Source: Mesostigma viride
Taxonomy: Eukaryota > Streptophyta > Mesostigmatophyceae > Mesostigmatales > Mesostigmataceae
Assembly (NCBI GenBank): GCA_009746045.1
Contig: RPFO01000041.1
Coordinates: forward strand, 520,721 to 584,720
Direction: 5' to 3'
DNA: 64,000 nucleotides
Part shown: in pieces, positions 28,938 to 40,038 of the stretch
Numbering within the stretch: the stretch's first letter is position 1
Layout: each line of letters begins with the position of its first letter
Made by a program: the position numbers and the translations under genes
The notes under the pieces: generated by a model
Databases searched by the model: none
Seen by the model: the letters and a program-made list of their open reading frames with translations, nothing else
What the model was told of the DNA's origin: nothing

Positions 28938-29494
28938 CTAGGTCGTAGCGCCAGCAAATCCAGCAGCTTCGCCTTTCCTGCCACCTCGCGCTTCGGCAGA
29001 CTCACCCGCTCCGCCACAAGTTGTTCATACTTATTACATTTCCCATAGATTAGATCACTTCCTTCTGCGGGGCCTGTCGCAACGCCGGTTACGCGGCGAC
29101 TGTACCACTCGCAGTGCTTCTTGACCCTTTTCAGGGCCTCCGCCGTTCCTCTGGAGCACGCGCCTCCAGATTTAGGCGGAGGGTCTGCCCCCCCGTGCCA
29201 TAGCCAATTCAACCACGTAATCACCTTGTGTTGTAGAGTGAAGGTCCGGCGGCGGCGAGTTGCACGCTGGCGTCTGCGTGCTGACCTCACTCTCCCCCAC
29301 GTAGTGCTTAGAGGCATTGTAGGAAGAGGCAGTGGGAAGGGGGAGCGGTTTACCCTTTCGGTGTTTACTTGGTTTGCTGGGCCTTGCCCAGCTTCTCCAT
29401 CATCGTGGCGCTTTGCAGGGCCATCTTCATGGCCGGGTTGCTCACCAAGGAGGCATCTTCCTTGAGAGCAAGGAGGTGGCCAGCCACCTTCCAC
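28817..29494 (-). CDS. PAT region between gag and RT
   Basis: 225 codons overlapping the start of the RT frame. It contains a basic stretch (RSARRRQRATRRRR) and a conserved-looking segment (KHCEWYSRRVTGVA, LLALRPSWREVYASEP) that probably precedes the RT fingers. It is partly a shadow after 28937. The actual start is unclear. Confidence 0.45.
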   Translation of the reverse strand: MEGGWPPPCSQGRCLLGEQPGHEDGPAKRHDDGEAGQGPANQVNTERVNRSPFPLPLPTMPLSTTWGRVRSARRRQRATRRRRTFTLQHKVITWLNWLWHGGADPPPKSGGACSRGTAEALKRVKKHCEWYSRRVTGVATGPAEGSDLIYGKCNKYEQLVAERVSLPKREVAGKAKLLDLLALRPSWREVYASEPTASSRRWLPVRGIGMYLPPAEGAPWRSGAS

Positions 29495-29516
29495 CCTCCT
29501 GACCCCTGGCTCTCCA

Positions 29517-30422
29517 CTAGGAGCATGCTGCCACCACCCTCATGAGATACTCTACCCCAGCCAACTCCCCGGCTGCCGGCCCCAACTCCTTGAAGAGTGT
29601 GTCCATGGCCAGGGCGATGTTCATGACCACCTTCCTGCTTTCCTGGTTCCTCCACCCCCCTTGGCGAGTAGCCATGATCCAACTCTTTATCCCCCCTCCA
29701 TTGTCGTTGGCATCCTCGAGCACCTCGGGGAGCACTCTCTCTTGCACCCTCCAATTCACCACTTGTGCTCGAGTGGGCAGCGTCACCCCTTTGGTCTTTT
29801 TCGGCTTCCTGGAAGCCCCATCTGCCCCGGCCAGCGCATCCTTCAATTTCGTCAGGAAATCCTCTTCCTCGGACTCCTCCTCCTCCTCCTCTTCTTTGCC
29901 CGCCTGCCCCTGCTTGCCAATAATAGCCGCCAGCTCCAAGAGCTGCTCCCTCACATCCCCCGCGGCCTTTCCCTTGCTCGGGGCTGGGCTTCCGACTTTT
30001 TTCGTCCCCTTTTTCGCCCCTTTCGTGGGCCGGCGTGGTGGCTGCATCTCCTCTTCGTCCGAGTCCGCCAAGTCCCGGGCGCTTTGGAGGGCTGCCACTA
30101 GCGCTTCGTTTGGGTCCGCTGCTGCCAGAATTTCAGGCCCGTCCACGTGGTCGACCAGCAGTCCAACGACGGACTCCAGCTGGGCCGCAGACCACCGGCT
30201 GACAGTAGTTACCCAGTCGGTCCCGAGGACCGCCTCAAAGGCAGCGCACACTTCAGGCAGGCCCGAGCAAGTGGAGAGCTCCTGATGGAGCCTTTTCTTC
30301 TGCGTCGGCCAGCCTAGTCGGCCCTTTCCCGTCTGTTTAGTAGCTGTCGGCACCTCGGGATTAGCTTTCGGTAATTGCTTCCCAGCACCTGTCGAACCTG
30401 GCTTCCGCCCGGGCTTCGGCAT
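29517..30422 (-). CDS. gag: PAT gag-like protein
   Basis: 301 codons, ATG 72 bases downstream of repeat A1. Basic N-terminus, helical centre (SAAQLESVVGLLVDHVDGPE), acidic linkers (DSDEEE; a Glu-rich run near 185-195), C-terminal helical region (VVMNIALAMDTLFKEL). There are no zinc knuckles. Position and composition match gag proteins of DIRS-order elements. Confidence 0.7.
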   Translation of the reverse strand: MPKPGRKPGSTGAGKQLPKANPEVPTATKQTGKGRLGWPTQKKRLHQELSTCSGLPEVCAAFEAVLGTDWVTTVSRWSAAQLESVVGLLVDHVDGPEILAAADPNEALVAALQSARDLADSDEEEMQPPRRPTKGAKKGTKKVGSPAPSKGKAAGDVREQLLELAAIIGKQGQAGKEEEEEEESEEEDFLTKLKDALAGADGASRKPKKTKGVTLPTRAQVVNWRVQERVLPEVLEDANDNGGGIKSWIMATRQGGWRNQESRKVVMNIALAMDTLFKELGPAAGELAGVEYLMRVVAACS

Positions 30423-30493
30423 CCCAGCCGCTTTGCAGAAAGGAATTCCGGGCGTCAGCTACGCTGCCCCTGACCCCTGTCGCCGCCTTCGTT

Positions 30494-30874
30494 AAAACAA
30501 AAGAGACCGCCATGAGCTAGGTGAGCAAGCTTTTATCGTGTTTCAAGGCCAACGGCTCTCTACCAACGGCCAGATCCGGCAACGGCCTCTAAACAGTTTT
30601 AGCCGTCAAGTTTTACTTCAGATATTGCTTGTTGCAAACCCGTCCGCAATCACAGATCTGCTAGGAGAACCTAGACGCAAAAATCCGTCGTCAAGGTACT
30701 CAGCACACCGTCAAGGTATGGGCCGCAACAATTAGGCCATATCATCCGTAATACTCGTACACTAGAAGCCTAATCAACCTTATTACGATCACATCACCCA
30801 GCTCTATTTCACCTAGCATCAGCGGCTCCCCTTCCGTATCACTATAAAGAAACTATGTTCAGAGAACCCCGATT
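30494..30874 (-). repeat. PAT split direct repeat A1
   Basis: 381-bp outer copy at the 5' end (coding direction), identical by eye to 25654-26034. Confidence 0.93.
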
Positions 30875-32399
30875 ACTCGAAGGGGGGGTGAAGGAGGCGG
30901 CGATGAAGGGGCCGGTGAAGGGGCTGGAGAAGGGGAAGGGGAAGGGGAAGGGGAAGGAGACGGAGGAGAAGAAGGAGGAGGAGTGGGACGTTGTGTATAA
31001 GTGGCAGAGTATTGACTGGGGCCGTCGCCGGGTCTGGTTTTGCTGTCAGGTCCTCCTCGGTGATGATGATGACGAGTCGCTCGTCAAGCAGGTGGCAGGC
31101 GAGGTTGCCTCGGCTTCAGCCCACCACTTTCCCTTGGGCAGGTCCCTTCCGTGCCTGAGCCTGCTGAACTTGGCGAACATTTGGGGTGATAAGTGGAGTC
31201 ACTTTCAGAGGTGGTGGTCGTTCGGTCCTTGCCCGACAGCTTCGGACATCCCCGAACCGGGCGGGATCTACGATCATGTGCTGAAGGCTTGCGCCCACGA
31301 CTTTTTCTCCAGGTTCGAACCGATGGTGATCGTGTTTGGTACCGAGCCGGCGATTAAGGGGTTTGAAGAGATAGTGGAAAGGATCGCGAATGGGATTGAT
31401 TTGTGGGAGCGGCTTGAACAGGGGGAAGGTGATGGGGGGCCTAGGCTCGCAAGGGCGAAGAAGCGAAAAGCTTCCCACGAAGCCGGGGGTCCTTCGTCGG
31501 CCGTGGTGGAGAGGGATGACCAACAGTTGTTGGAGGGAGGGGATGGAGGGGATGGAGGTCCGGCAGGAGGGTCTACTCGCGGAGAGACCACCGTCGAGGT
31601 GAGAACGCAGCAGTCCGAACAGATGACGGGGCCTGAAGGTGATGCGGATCCGCCTGCGGCGAAGAAGCCCGCTTCTCAAGTGACTCGACGGGCAGTCGTG
31701 TCACTTGCTGAGGATGATGGAGGTGGGCCTTCCAAGCCTGCCGCGCCTCAGCCCGTTTTTCAGGTTCCGAAGAAGCAGCTTCGGGTTCCCCCGCCGACTC
31801 TGCCCGCCCCGCCGACTCTGCCCACCCCGGCGCCTCTGCTCTAAGGTACCGACGAAGCCGCTTCGGGTTCCCCCGCCGACTCAGCCCATTTCTCAGGTAC
31901 CGAAGAAGCAGCTTCGTAAGCCACTTGTGGCAGTGGCTGATTCGGACGATGATGCAGATGATGATGATGGTGAGGAGGAGGAGGAGGAGGAGGGGGAGGA
32001 GGAGGAGGAGGAGGAGGAGCAGCACGTTGCTACCGAGAAATCCGCCAAGGGTGGGAAGGCTGCGGAGCACGTTGCTTCCAAGAAATCGGCCAAGGGGGGG
32101 AAGGCTGCCAAGCCTGCCCTGCCTCAGAAACGGCGTCGAAAAGCAGTTGTGCTTTCAGAGTCGGACGATTAGGAGGAGAAGGAGGAGGAGGATGGCGGCG
32201 GAGAGGAGGAGGACGGGGGAAAGGAGCGCGTTGCTTCCAAGAAGTTACCCAAGACCGCGAAGACTGCCAAGGTTGCTGAACCCGCCAAACCCGCCCCGGC
32301 GCCTGCCCCCCACCCCCAGACGGGGTCTACCTGCGAGCAGAGGTCAAAGGAAAAGGCCAAAAAGGGTTTAAAAAAAACTGCGAGTGAATTCTGGTATGT
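30875..32399 (+). pseudogene. Unrecognised gene, exon 9 continued and Lys/Glu-rich region
   Basis: The frame resumes directly after the PAT element (LLEGGVKEAAMKG): a GK-repeat, then a globular segment (VVYKWQSIDWGRRRVWFCCQ; LNLANIWGDKWSHFQRWWSF; MVIVFGTEPAIKGFEEIV), then low-complexity sequence. A near-tandem QVPKKQLRVPPPT unit occurs three times (31757-31920). The first-frame stop at 31843 and the change to another frame indicate a frameshift there. An in-frame TAG (32170-32172, GATTAGGAG) interrupts the acidic tail, after which the same frame stays open to a donor-like GTATGT near 32394. The gene therefore looks damaged beyond the PAT insertion. Confidence 0.5.
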
Positions 32400-32489
32400 C
32401 GAGTGTTTTGATTTCTTACGGTTGGCAATCCGATTTCTACTAACTCGATTTTAGTCATGCGTTGATGGCATGATCGGTTTGCGCGCAGG

Positions 32490-33054
32490 TAAGGAGGATG
32501 TGGAGCAGTTACTTCGCTTGGCAAATGTGGCGGTGGGCTTCGGACCAGCAGCTGTACATGGTGACACTTCCGGAGGGGAGGAGCCTAAGGGGGCGGAAGA
32601 CTGTCAGGCGGGCGATGAGGATGATGAGAAGCCCACGTTGGAAATGAGACTTATGGACGGGGAAATGGGGTTCGGAGCACCAGAGGCCTTTTGGTGTGAT
32701 GGGTGGACTTCAGCCATTATGCAAGCAGGGAACAACAAGGATACGGCTACGCCAATGTATGCCAAGCTAGAAGACGTCATGCTTTATGGGCAGGTGTCTG
32801 GATACGACACCAAGTGGAGGGACGTCGCATTTAAGTTTTTCGCTGAGGGGGAGAAGGGAGGGAAGTTGAAGAACAAGTTGTGGTGGATGCCGCTGGACTA
32901 CGCGATAAGGGTGGTAAAGCTGACGGATGGCAAGAGCTGGAAGGATGTGGAAGTCTGGGCGCCTGCAAAGGAGATCGATAAGAAGAAGAGGAACTCGAAA
33001 ACGGAACAGCAGATCGCGGAAGCGAAATTACGGAAGAGGCCCTCGAAAAAGTGA
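32490..33054 (+). pseudogene. Unrecognised gene, terminal exon
   Basis: It follows GCGCAG (acceptor, ends 32488). It encodes KEDVEQLLRLANVAVGFGP…, a compact Trp/Tyr-rich segment (VMLYGQVSGYDTKWRDVAFK; KNKLWWMPLDYAIRVVKL) and a Lys-rich C-terminus ending KRPSKK. The phase with the preceding exon does not fit perfectly. No domain was recognised. Confidence 0.5.
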
Positions 33055-33548
33055 AGGGAAGTTAGCACTTGGACATGCGCTGGCAATGCTCGTCCTATGG
33101 TTAATACAAAGGTTAGGATGATGTCGAGTCTCTCCACGTAAAATAGACATGAATTACTAACTTTCAAGCCTCTCGATGTGGAATGTACGCTCAAATTGAC
33201 ATGAATTAATTAAGCATTATGACACCAAATTAGCTCAAAAATACGCGATCGGACGCCAAATCCTCGCGAAAAAACGCGATCGGACGATTGAAACTAGCGT
33301 TTTTTTCTTGCAAAATGCGCGAAAAATGACCCCATTCCGCGTGGGACCACCCCCCTGTCTTGGTGGAATTCCACCGCAAGGAGGACAAACTGCAGGTGCA
33401 GAAGGCCCGCCGGAACCTCCACGATACCCAACTGAGCATCGACGATTACTATACCCCGGCCGGAGCAGCTTGAGGCCCGGGCTGCCGCCCTGAACCGGCC
33501 GGAGGTCCACCAGGCTCGGGCAGCCAAGCAGGCCAACCCACAACTACG
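33055..33548. other. Downstream DNA and LINE remnant
   Basis: 33055-33290 is AT-rich, with CTCTCCACGTAAAATAGACATGAATTA and a diverged repeat of it 50 bp on. From about 33360 the plus strand reads like a fragment of a LINE or gag protein (VEFHRKEDKLQVQKARRN…EQLEARAAALNRPEVHQ) with one frameshift. No intact gene. Confidence 0.35.
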
Positions 33549-33948
33549 GTGCAGCATCTATGCCCGCCTCAGACTTTAAATGGCGTCTTCATCATCCGCA
33601 TTAACGGCCAGGACCTTCCTCCAATGACGGCGACTCCCATGGATACCGCCGTGCCAGCGCCCCAGCCCCCTGCTCGGCCGCCGCCGTCACCGCCATCGCC
33701 ACCGGCATCGACGGTCACCTGCTCCCCAGCACGTGTGGGGATCCGCCGGGGCAACTTCAGCTCAGGTATGGCTGCCAGGCTTGGCCGTCCCCCTAATAAA
33801 TTCGTTCGCTTTGCACCTGAGCCGGAGCCCGCGCTGCGAACCCTTCTCTCCTATCAATGACGACGCTCGCGGCCCCGCGGCTCCGCGGCTCTAGCAGTGG
33901 GATCTGCCTAACTCCCCTTCCCGCCCCTTTGCCTTCGCAGCCCTCGGG

Positions 33949-35396
33949 TTGTCGGAGAGAGAGAGCAACGGGTCGGCAGTGAGCCAGGTTCGCCCCGCCT
34001 CGCGCGGCCGCCTCCGAAACCTCCTCAGACTGCACGCATTTCTTATGTGTGCAGACGCAGACTCATTCTACCTGGTGGCCACCCGAGCCAACCGTTGGCG
34101 TCGCCTGGACGCGTTGGCAGGAAGAATCGAAACGGTGATTGAAAGCATAAGTCCTCAACCCGCCCCCCCTACCCCCCCACCTCCACCCCTACCCCCATCA
34201 CCACCCTGCTCCATCTCCGCCCCCACCCCCGCCTGCACCCCGCTTTTCGGTCAACGCGCGCCCTTGGTCATCGCCACCTTCAACGCCCGCACGCTCCAGC
34301 CCGACGCTGACTGCTGTCACTGCCTGCGCAGTGACGACTGTCAGTGCCATCGAGTCTCCAATCTTATTGGTTTCTGCATCGACAATAATATCGCCATCCT
34401 GGGAATCCAAGAACACAGGCGCACTGCATCGGCCCGCGGATCAACTGCCCTTGCTGCTGACGACATCGACGGCTGGCGGTTCTACTATGGAGGCGGCGAC
34501 GGCACCGGGAACGGGGGCGTCGGTCTCCTCTGCTCCCCGCTCGCCGTACGCCACATGGGCGAACCCCAGCTGGTCAACGCTCGGCTCCTTGTGGCCACTT
34601 TTCATTCGATGGATGGCCACTCGACCTATGCCCTGACGGTGGGCGTTGGTTACGCACCCCACTCCGGCCACCCAGAACAAGATCGCAAGGACTTCTTTGC
34701 TGCGCTGGAGAACCTGGCGAACGGCACCCCTGGTCGCAACTACCTCGCTCTGCTACTGGACGCCAACGCAACGCTACCACCGGGTACTGGCGGATGTCAG
34801 CACGCCCCCAACGGTACGGTCTCCAATGCCAACACTGAACTTTTTGCTGATTTGCTTACGACATGCGATTTGGTCACTGCCAACACCCGCTTTCCACATA
34901 GTCCAGATGCTTTGGTCACACACACCTCGCCAACTGGCACTGAACGCTGCATCGACTATGTTGTAATGCGCAAGCGTCATCAAGGATCTGTACTAGCTGC
35001 TCGCTCGCATGTGATCCCCCTGGTGCGCTCAGATCATCGCCTCGTCACCGCCCGCATCCGCCTGCGATTCCCCTCGCCCTTTCCTAAGTGCCACGTGGCA
35101 CCACCTGATTTGCGCACACTTCAGTTGCTTGAGAAATCTGACGACGCTCTGGAGGACTTCCCTGAAAAACGCGCCCACAAGCGCGCGGAAGAGGCGTTCG
35201 TCGACGCGCTGCACATCCCGGCCAGCCACGCCCATCTGTACGCTGCCGGCCCGGCATCGGCCCTTCGGCACCTCGCCGACAAGCTGCCCGCGGCCGGGGC
35301 CCTGCTGCCCCCCCGCCGCCCCCCCGCCGCCCGCCCCGCTTCACCAGCCTGCACCGGCTCATTACAATTCGTTCAAGTGGCCCGCCGGAGCGGCTG
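33949..35396 (+). CDS. LINE-1 ORF2 N-terminal part: apurinic-like endonuclease
   Basis: After a Pro-rich linker the exonuclease-endonuclease-phosphatase fold motifs appear in order: ATFNARTL, LGIQEHRR, GGVGLLCS, GYAPHSG, LLLDANATL, RCIDYVVMRKR and SDHRLV. Together they include the catalytic E, D-x-N and D-H residues of the target-nicking APE endonuclease of non-LTR elements. No ATG choice is certain. The frame shifts in a C-rich run near 35310-35340, after which the protein continues in another frame to the inserted element at 35397. Confidence 0.8.
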
Positions 35397-36116
35397 TACA
35401 ATTTTTCCCAGTGAGCGCGCTGCCAAGTGTACTTGTGGGCAAATTTTTAGGTGCCCCGTCACTTCGAGGTACTAAAAATTAGGCTACGGTACGAATTCAG
35501 CGAATTTCAGCGAATTTTCAGTCGAACCAAAGGAAGTGACGGCAACTACCAAAAAGTTTCCGTTACGAATTTTCAGCCCAACACTCGCGCAAAATGAAGT
35601 GACGGCAACTACCAAAAAGTTTCCGTTACGAATTTTCACTCCCACACGTTTGCACAAGAGGAAGTGACGGCAACTACCAAAAAGTTTCCGTTACGAATTT
35701 TCAGTCCCACACTTTGCGCAAATTTTAGTAGGGCTGCACGCAAGCTACCTTTCAAAATTTTGCGCTAGTATGGAATGCATTTCATTCGTCTGGAGGAACG
35801 CTGCCCGCCAACTACCCCCGTTCAGAATGTTCCGCCGAAATTTACTTGAGATTTGGAAATCTGAACGTGCGCGCAAATTTTAGTAGGGCTGCACACAAGC
35901 TACCTTTCAAAATTTTGCGCAAGTATGGAACGCAATTCATTCGTCCGGAGGAATGCTGCTCGTCAACTGCCCCCGTTCAGAAAGTTGCGCCGAACTTTAC
36001 TTGAGATTTGGAAATCTGAACGTGCGGTTGGAGTTTCGCGGGGAAACCCAAGTTCCCGAGTAATTCACCAATGACGCGCTTCGAACACTTGCCCGCTAAA
36101 ACCTAAGCAGCCGCTC
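35397..36116. mobile_element. 720-bp insertion with internal tandem repeats
   Basis: Flanked by CGGCTG (35391-35396 and 36117-36122); without it the LINE-1 protein frame joins. Inside are three units of about 64 bp starting at 35532, 35595 and 35660 (core GAAGTGACGGCAACTACC) and two units of 155 bp (35716-35870 and 35871-36025). AGCGGCTG (35389-35396) and CAGCCGCT (36109-36116) are also inverted. No ORF; superfamily unknown. Confidence 0.55.
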
Positions 36117-36122
36117 CGGCTG

Positions 36123-38040
36123 GCCACTTAAACGAAACGGGATGCCCCGCCGTCATCCAGGCCCGGCAAGCCTTGCGCGACAACAGCGACCCCGCCCGCT
36201 ACGCCCGCCTCAAAGCCGATTACCACTCGGCCATCCGGCAGGCGACCGAGGAGCAGGAGGACCTTCACGTCCGCGAGTACTTCGCCCACCTCAAGGACCA
36301 GCACGGCAAGTACGCCTGGACCCGCCTGCGTCACGCCCAACGGCCCGCCGGCGGCGCGCAGCCGGCGCCGCGGACGCTCTCTGGCTCACCGCAGCAGCAG
36401 CTCGACCAGTGGTATTCCTCCCAGTCCCGGCTGCTCGGCGCCCCCCCGCCGCCTCCGCCGCTTGGCCCTCTGGCGGCCGCACGCCTGGCACTAGCGCCTG
36501 CGGACGTCCCTGCGCCGCCCACGCCGCCCGCCGGCGGCTGAGCAGGACTACACGTACCCAGCCCTGATGGAACCCCTGGCCGACCCCAACGAGCTACCGC
36601 CGTTCACAGAGCTCTAGCTGAGCACCGCCGCCAAGCAACTCCGCTTCTACGCCGCCGTTGGACCTGACCAGCTCCCAGCCCCGGTGATTAAGCTGACGGC
36701 GCTCACCGGGTTCCTGCTTGACGTCTGCAACCGGATCCTGCTTGCCGACGCGCCGGCGATTCCTGAGTGGCAGCACAGCTACCGTATTATGCTGTACAAA
36801 AACAAAGGTTCCCCTGACGACCCCGCCAACTACAGAGGAGTCTGCATCCAGAGCGCCGCACTCAAGTTGTTCATGCGCATGATCCTCAACCGCCTTCGTT
36901 CTGCTCTCGACTGTCACCTAGGGGAAAGTCAAATGGGCTTCCGTCCTGGGCGCAACACCGTCATGGCCATCTTCGTCGCGCGTCGCCTCTTCGAGGAAAT
37001 CGCTCTCCTACAACCTGGTGAGTTTCCCGCCATCCTGATCCTCGTCGACTTCATCAAGGCTTTTGATTCTGTCCTCTGGGACGCTCTATGGGCTGTACTT
37101 GCTCGCGCTCGCGTCCCCACTCCCCTGATTACCGTCATCCGCACGCTGTATGAGGGGTCGACCACTTCGGTGCGCACTCAACACAGCATTACCCCGCCAT
37201 GCCCACTGCAGACCGGCGTCTGGCAGGGTTGCGTCCTGTCGCCGTACCTGTTTATTATTGTAGTGGATTATGTTATGCGCCAGGCACGTGCTCGCTTTGC
37301 TAGCATTGCAGGCCGTGCCCTGGCCTAGCGATCACGAACGAGCTTGGAGAAGGGGAGCCGACTAACTAGCAGAATTTACTAGCTGACCTCATTTATGCCG
37401 ACGACATCACACTCATCGAGAAGCCGGAGTCTGCCCAACTTTGGCTGGACTGCCTGGCGCTCGAGGCTCGGGCGGTTGGTCTAGAAACCAGCCCCAAAAC
37501 GGAGGCCCTGGCCCTCGGCATGGCAGGGCCCCCACCCACGCTCCGCCTCTTATGTAGACGATGCCGAGGTCAACTACCCTACTTCAGGCCGCTTCAAGCT
37601 GCTCGGCAGTTGGCTTCCCGACTGCGAGGACGACCTGACGACACGGATCGGCATGGCGTGGGCGCACCTCCATGACCACCGCCGCTGGTGGAGCAACCCC
37701 GCCCTACCCCGGATCGTCAAGCGTGACCTCTTCAAGGTCGTCATTCTGAGGATCCTGACCTACGGCGCCGAGACATGGACACTGACGCAGGAGCTGGAGC
37801 AACGACTCGACAGCGCCGTCACCAAGATGCTGCGCCAGGCCCTTAACATCCCCTTTGGTTTGCACATTAGTAATGAGGATTTGTACGCTGATTTGCCCTA
37901 TGTTTCCCACATTATTAGGCACAGGCGCCTGGGCCTAGCCGGCCACCTGGCCCGCACAGATCAGGTAGATACATCAGATAGACTAGCTGGCACCACTGGC
38001 TGAGCCCGCCCAGCCTGGGCGATATGTCCTCACCTGGCGT
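36123..38040 (+). pseudogene. LINE-1 reverse transcriptase, disrupted
   Basis: RT pieces: linker (36123-36541), fingers/palm (SPDDPANYRGVCIQS, LVDFIKAFDSVLWDAL, GVWQGCVLSPYLF; 36684-37328), LIYADDITL (about 37389-37415) and the C-terminal YGAETWTLTQELEQRLD (37653-38003). In-frame stops (for example 36615 and 37326) and shifts separate them, so no functional RT remains. Homologous to LINE-2 RT at about half the residues by eye. Confidence 0.85.
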
Positions 38041-38400
38041 GCCCCCGGCCGCGCGCGGCAGGGCTGCCACCTGTGGACTTTTCGTGATAGACTCGGCATG
38101 GACATGTGCTACACTAGACGTGACGGGCTCACCCCCGGGCAGCCTCCTGGTTTGTCTGTAATATGGAGGCAGATGGTGCGCAAGGATAGATGGCAAGTAG
38201 TGATGAAGGACACCACCCCAAGTCTGTGGGGGCTCCCCGTGTGACCAAGTATGGCATTCATAGCGATTCGGGCCGCGGTGCCCACACCCCTGTAACTAGG
38301 ACCTGGATAGCTTACACCATCCATTCCATCCCATGCCTCCCCTCCCACTGAGGACTTATGCTCACGTGACGCAGTCACGTGTCTATTAATTAATTAATTA

Positions 38401-39168
38401 ATGGCTGCGGGGCCTGGCCGTCCCCCTAATAAATTCGTTCGCTTTGCACCCGAGCCGGAGCCCGCGCTGCGAACCCTTCTCAACTATTAATGATGACGCT
38501 CGTGGCCCCGCGGCTCCGCGGCTCTAGCAGTGGGATCTGCCCAACTCCCCTTCCCGCCCCTTTGCCTTCGCAGCCCTCGGGCTGTCGGAGAGAGAGAGCA
38601 ACGGGTCGGCAGTGAGCCAGGTTCGCCCCGCCTCGCGCGGCCGCCTCCGAAACCTCCTCAGACTGCACGCATTTCTTATGCGTGCAGACGCAGAAGTCAT
38701 TCTACCTGGCCACCCGAGCCAACCGTTGGCGTCGCCTGGACGCGTTGGCAGGAAGAATCAAAACGGTGATTGAAAGCATAAGTCCTCAACCCGCCCCCCC
38801 TACCCCCCCACCTCCACCCCTACCCCCATCACCACCCTGCTCCATCTCCGCCCCCACCCCCGCCTGCACCCCGCTTTTCGGTCAACGCACGCCATTGGTC
38901 ATCGCCACCTTAAACGCCCGCACGCTCCAGCCCGCACGCTCCTAGAAAGATGGGTAAACATGCCATGACCTACCCATGCAGCAGTTGCTGGCCGACCTAG
39001 TGGTCCCAGCCCCGTTTGAACATCGCATTTACTCCCTCTCTCGTGCTTGGACTGCTATGCAGAACAAGAAGAGGTGGAAGACGATTGTCCAGGCTCACGC
39101 GCCAGCCCCTGTGGGCAAGCCCCCCCCCCCCCAAGAGGAAGGGGCGCTTTGCTGATCAAGTAGAACTA
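38401..39168 (+). mobile_element. Internally deleted mini-LINE (LINE-3)
   Basis: 38401-38942 repeats the LINE-1 5' region (33769-34320: CGTCCCCCTAATAAATTCG onward) and stops in the middle of the endonuclease. It is joined directly to a LINE C-terminal segment (KKRWKTIVQAHAPAPVGK), a poly-C run and an AT tail at 39164-39183. The RT is missing. It starts right at the LINE-1 tail. Confidence 0.65.
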
Positions 39169-39893
39169 ATTAATTGATTAATAGACACGCGACTGTGTCA
39201 CGTGAGCATAAGCCCTCAGTGGGAGGGGAGGCATGGGATGGAATGGATGGTGTGAGCTATCCAGGTCCTAGTTACAGGGTTGCGGGCACCACGGCCCGAA
39301 TCGCTATGAATGCCATACCTACGCAGTCACACGCGGAGCCCCCACAGACTTGGGGGTGGTGTCCTTCATCACTACTTGCCATATATCCTTGCGCACCATC
39401 TGCCTCCATATTACAGACAAACCGGGAGGCTGCCCGGGGGTGAGCCCGTCACGTCTTGTGTAGCACATGTCCATGCCGAGTCTATCACGAAAAGTCCACG
39501 GGTGGCGGCCCTGCCACGCGCGGCCTGGGGCACGCCAGGTGAGGACATATCGCCCAGGCTGGGCGGGCTTGGTGCCAGCTAGTCTATCTGATGTGTCTAC
39601 CTGATCTGTGCGGGCCAGGTGGCCGGCTAGGCCCAGGCGCCTGTGCCTAATAATGTGGGAAACATAGGGCGAATCAGCGTCCAAATCCTCATTATTAATG
39701 TGCAAACCAAAGGGGCCCCGCGCAGCATCTTGGTGACGTTGCCGTCGAGTCGTTGCTCCAGCTCCTGCATCAGTGTCCAGGTCTCGGCGCCGTAGGTCAG
39801 GATCGTCAGAATGACGACCTTGAAGAAGTCACGCTTGACGATCCGGGGTAGGGCGGGGTTGCTCCACCAGCGGCAGTGGTCATGGAGTTGCGC
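39169..39893 (-). mobile_element. LINE-4, LINE-1-family fragment, first half
   Basis: Reverse complement of LINE-1 37660-38400: 3' hairpin and tail at the left, then RT C-terminal coding (YGAETWTLMQELEQ) read leftwards. Interrupted by LINE-2 at 39894 and continued at 51826-51996. Its tail abuts the mini-LINE's tail. Confidence 0.8.
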
Positions 39894-40038
39894 ACGGCGG
39901 CGCAGGCTCCTAACAAGCGGCACAAGTCGGGCCGTACCAGGCCCGCCCCAGCTGCGTCATCATCGTTTACGCACGTCCCGCGGGTATGGATGGCGCCCGG
40001 TAAGGGCACACCCTCGCGGCCTCGCGGTACAATAGGCT

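Larger units (their letters stand above)
25589..30874 (-). mobile_element. PAT/TOC-type DIRS retroelement with split direct repeats
   Basis: In the coding (minus) direction the layout is A1 (30874-30494) - gag - RT/RNase H - tyrosine recombinase - B1 (26166-26135) - A2 (26034-25654) - B2 (25620-25589). This A1-ORFs-B1-A2-B2 order is diagnostic of PAT-like and algal TOC/Kangaroo elements. The 381-bp A copies look identical and the 32-bp B copies are identical. There is no target duplication, as expected for recombinase integration; GATT is present at both outer junctions (25585-25588 and 30871-30874). Deleting the element leaves the surrounding gene's reading frame open across the site. Coding frames contain several shifts. 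Confidence 0.92.
33549..38400 (+). mobile_element. APE-type LINE, LINE-1 (decayed)
   Basis: A leader ORF (33549-33860), an endonuclease ORF, RT in pieces and a 3' end with hairpin ACGTGAC-GCA-GTCACGT (38371-38387), then a TTAA tail (38391-38402). A 720-bp insertion (35397-36116) splits the endonuclease from the RT. Multiple stops and shifts make it a fossil. Its 3' end differs from that of LINE-2, so two LINE families are present. Confidence 0.85.
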
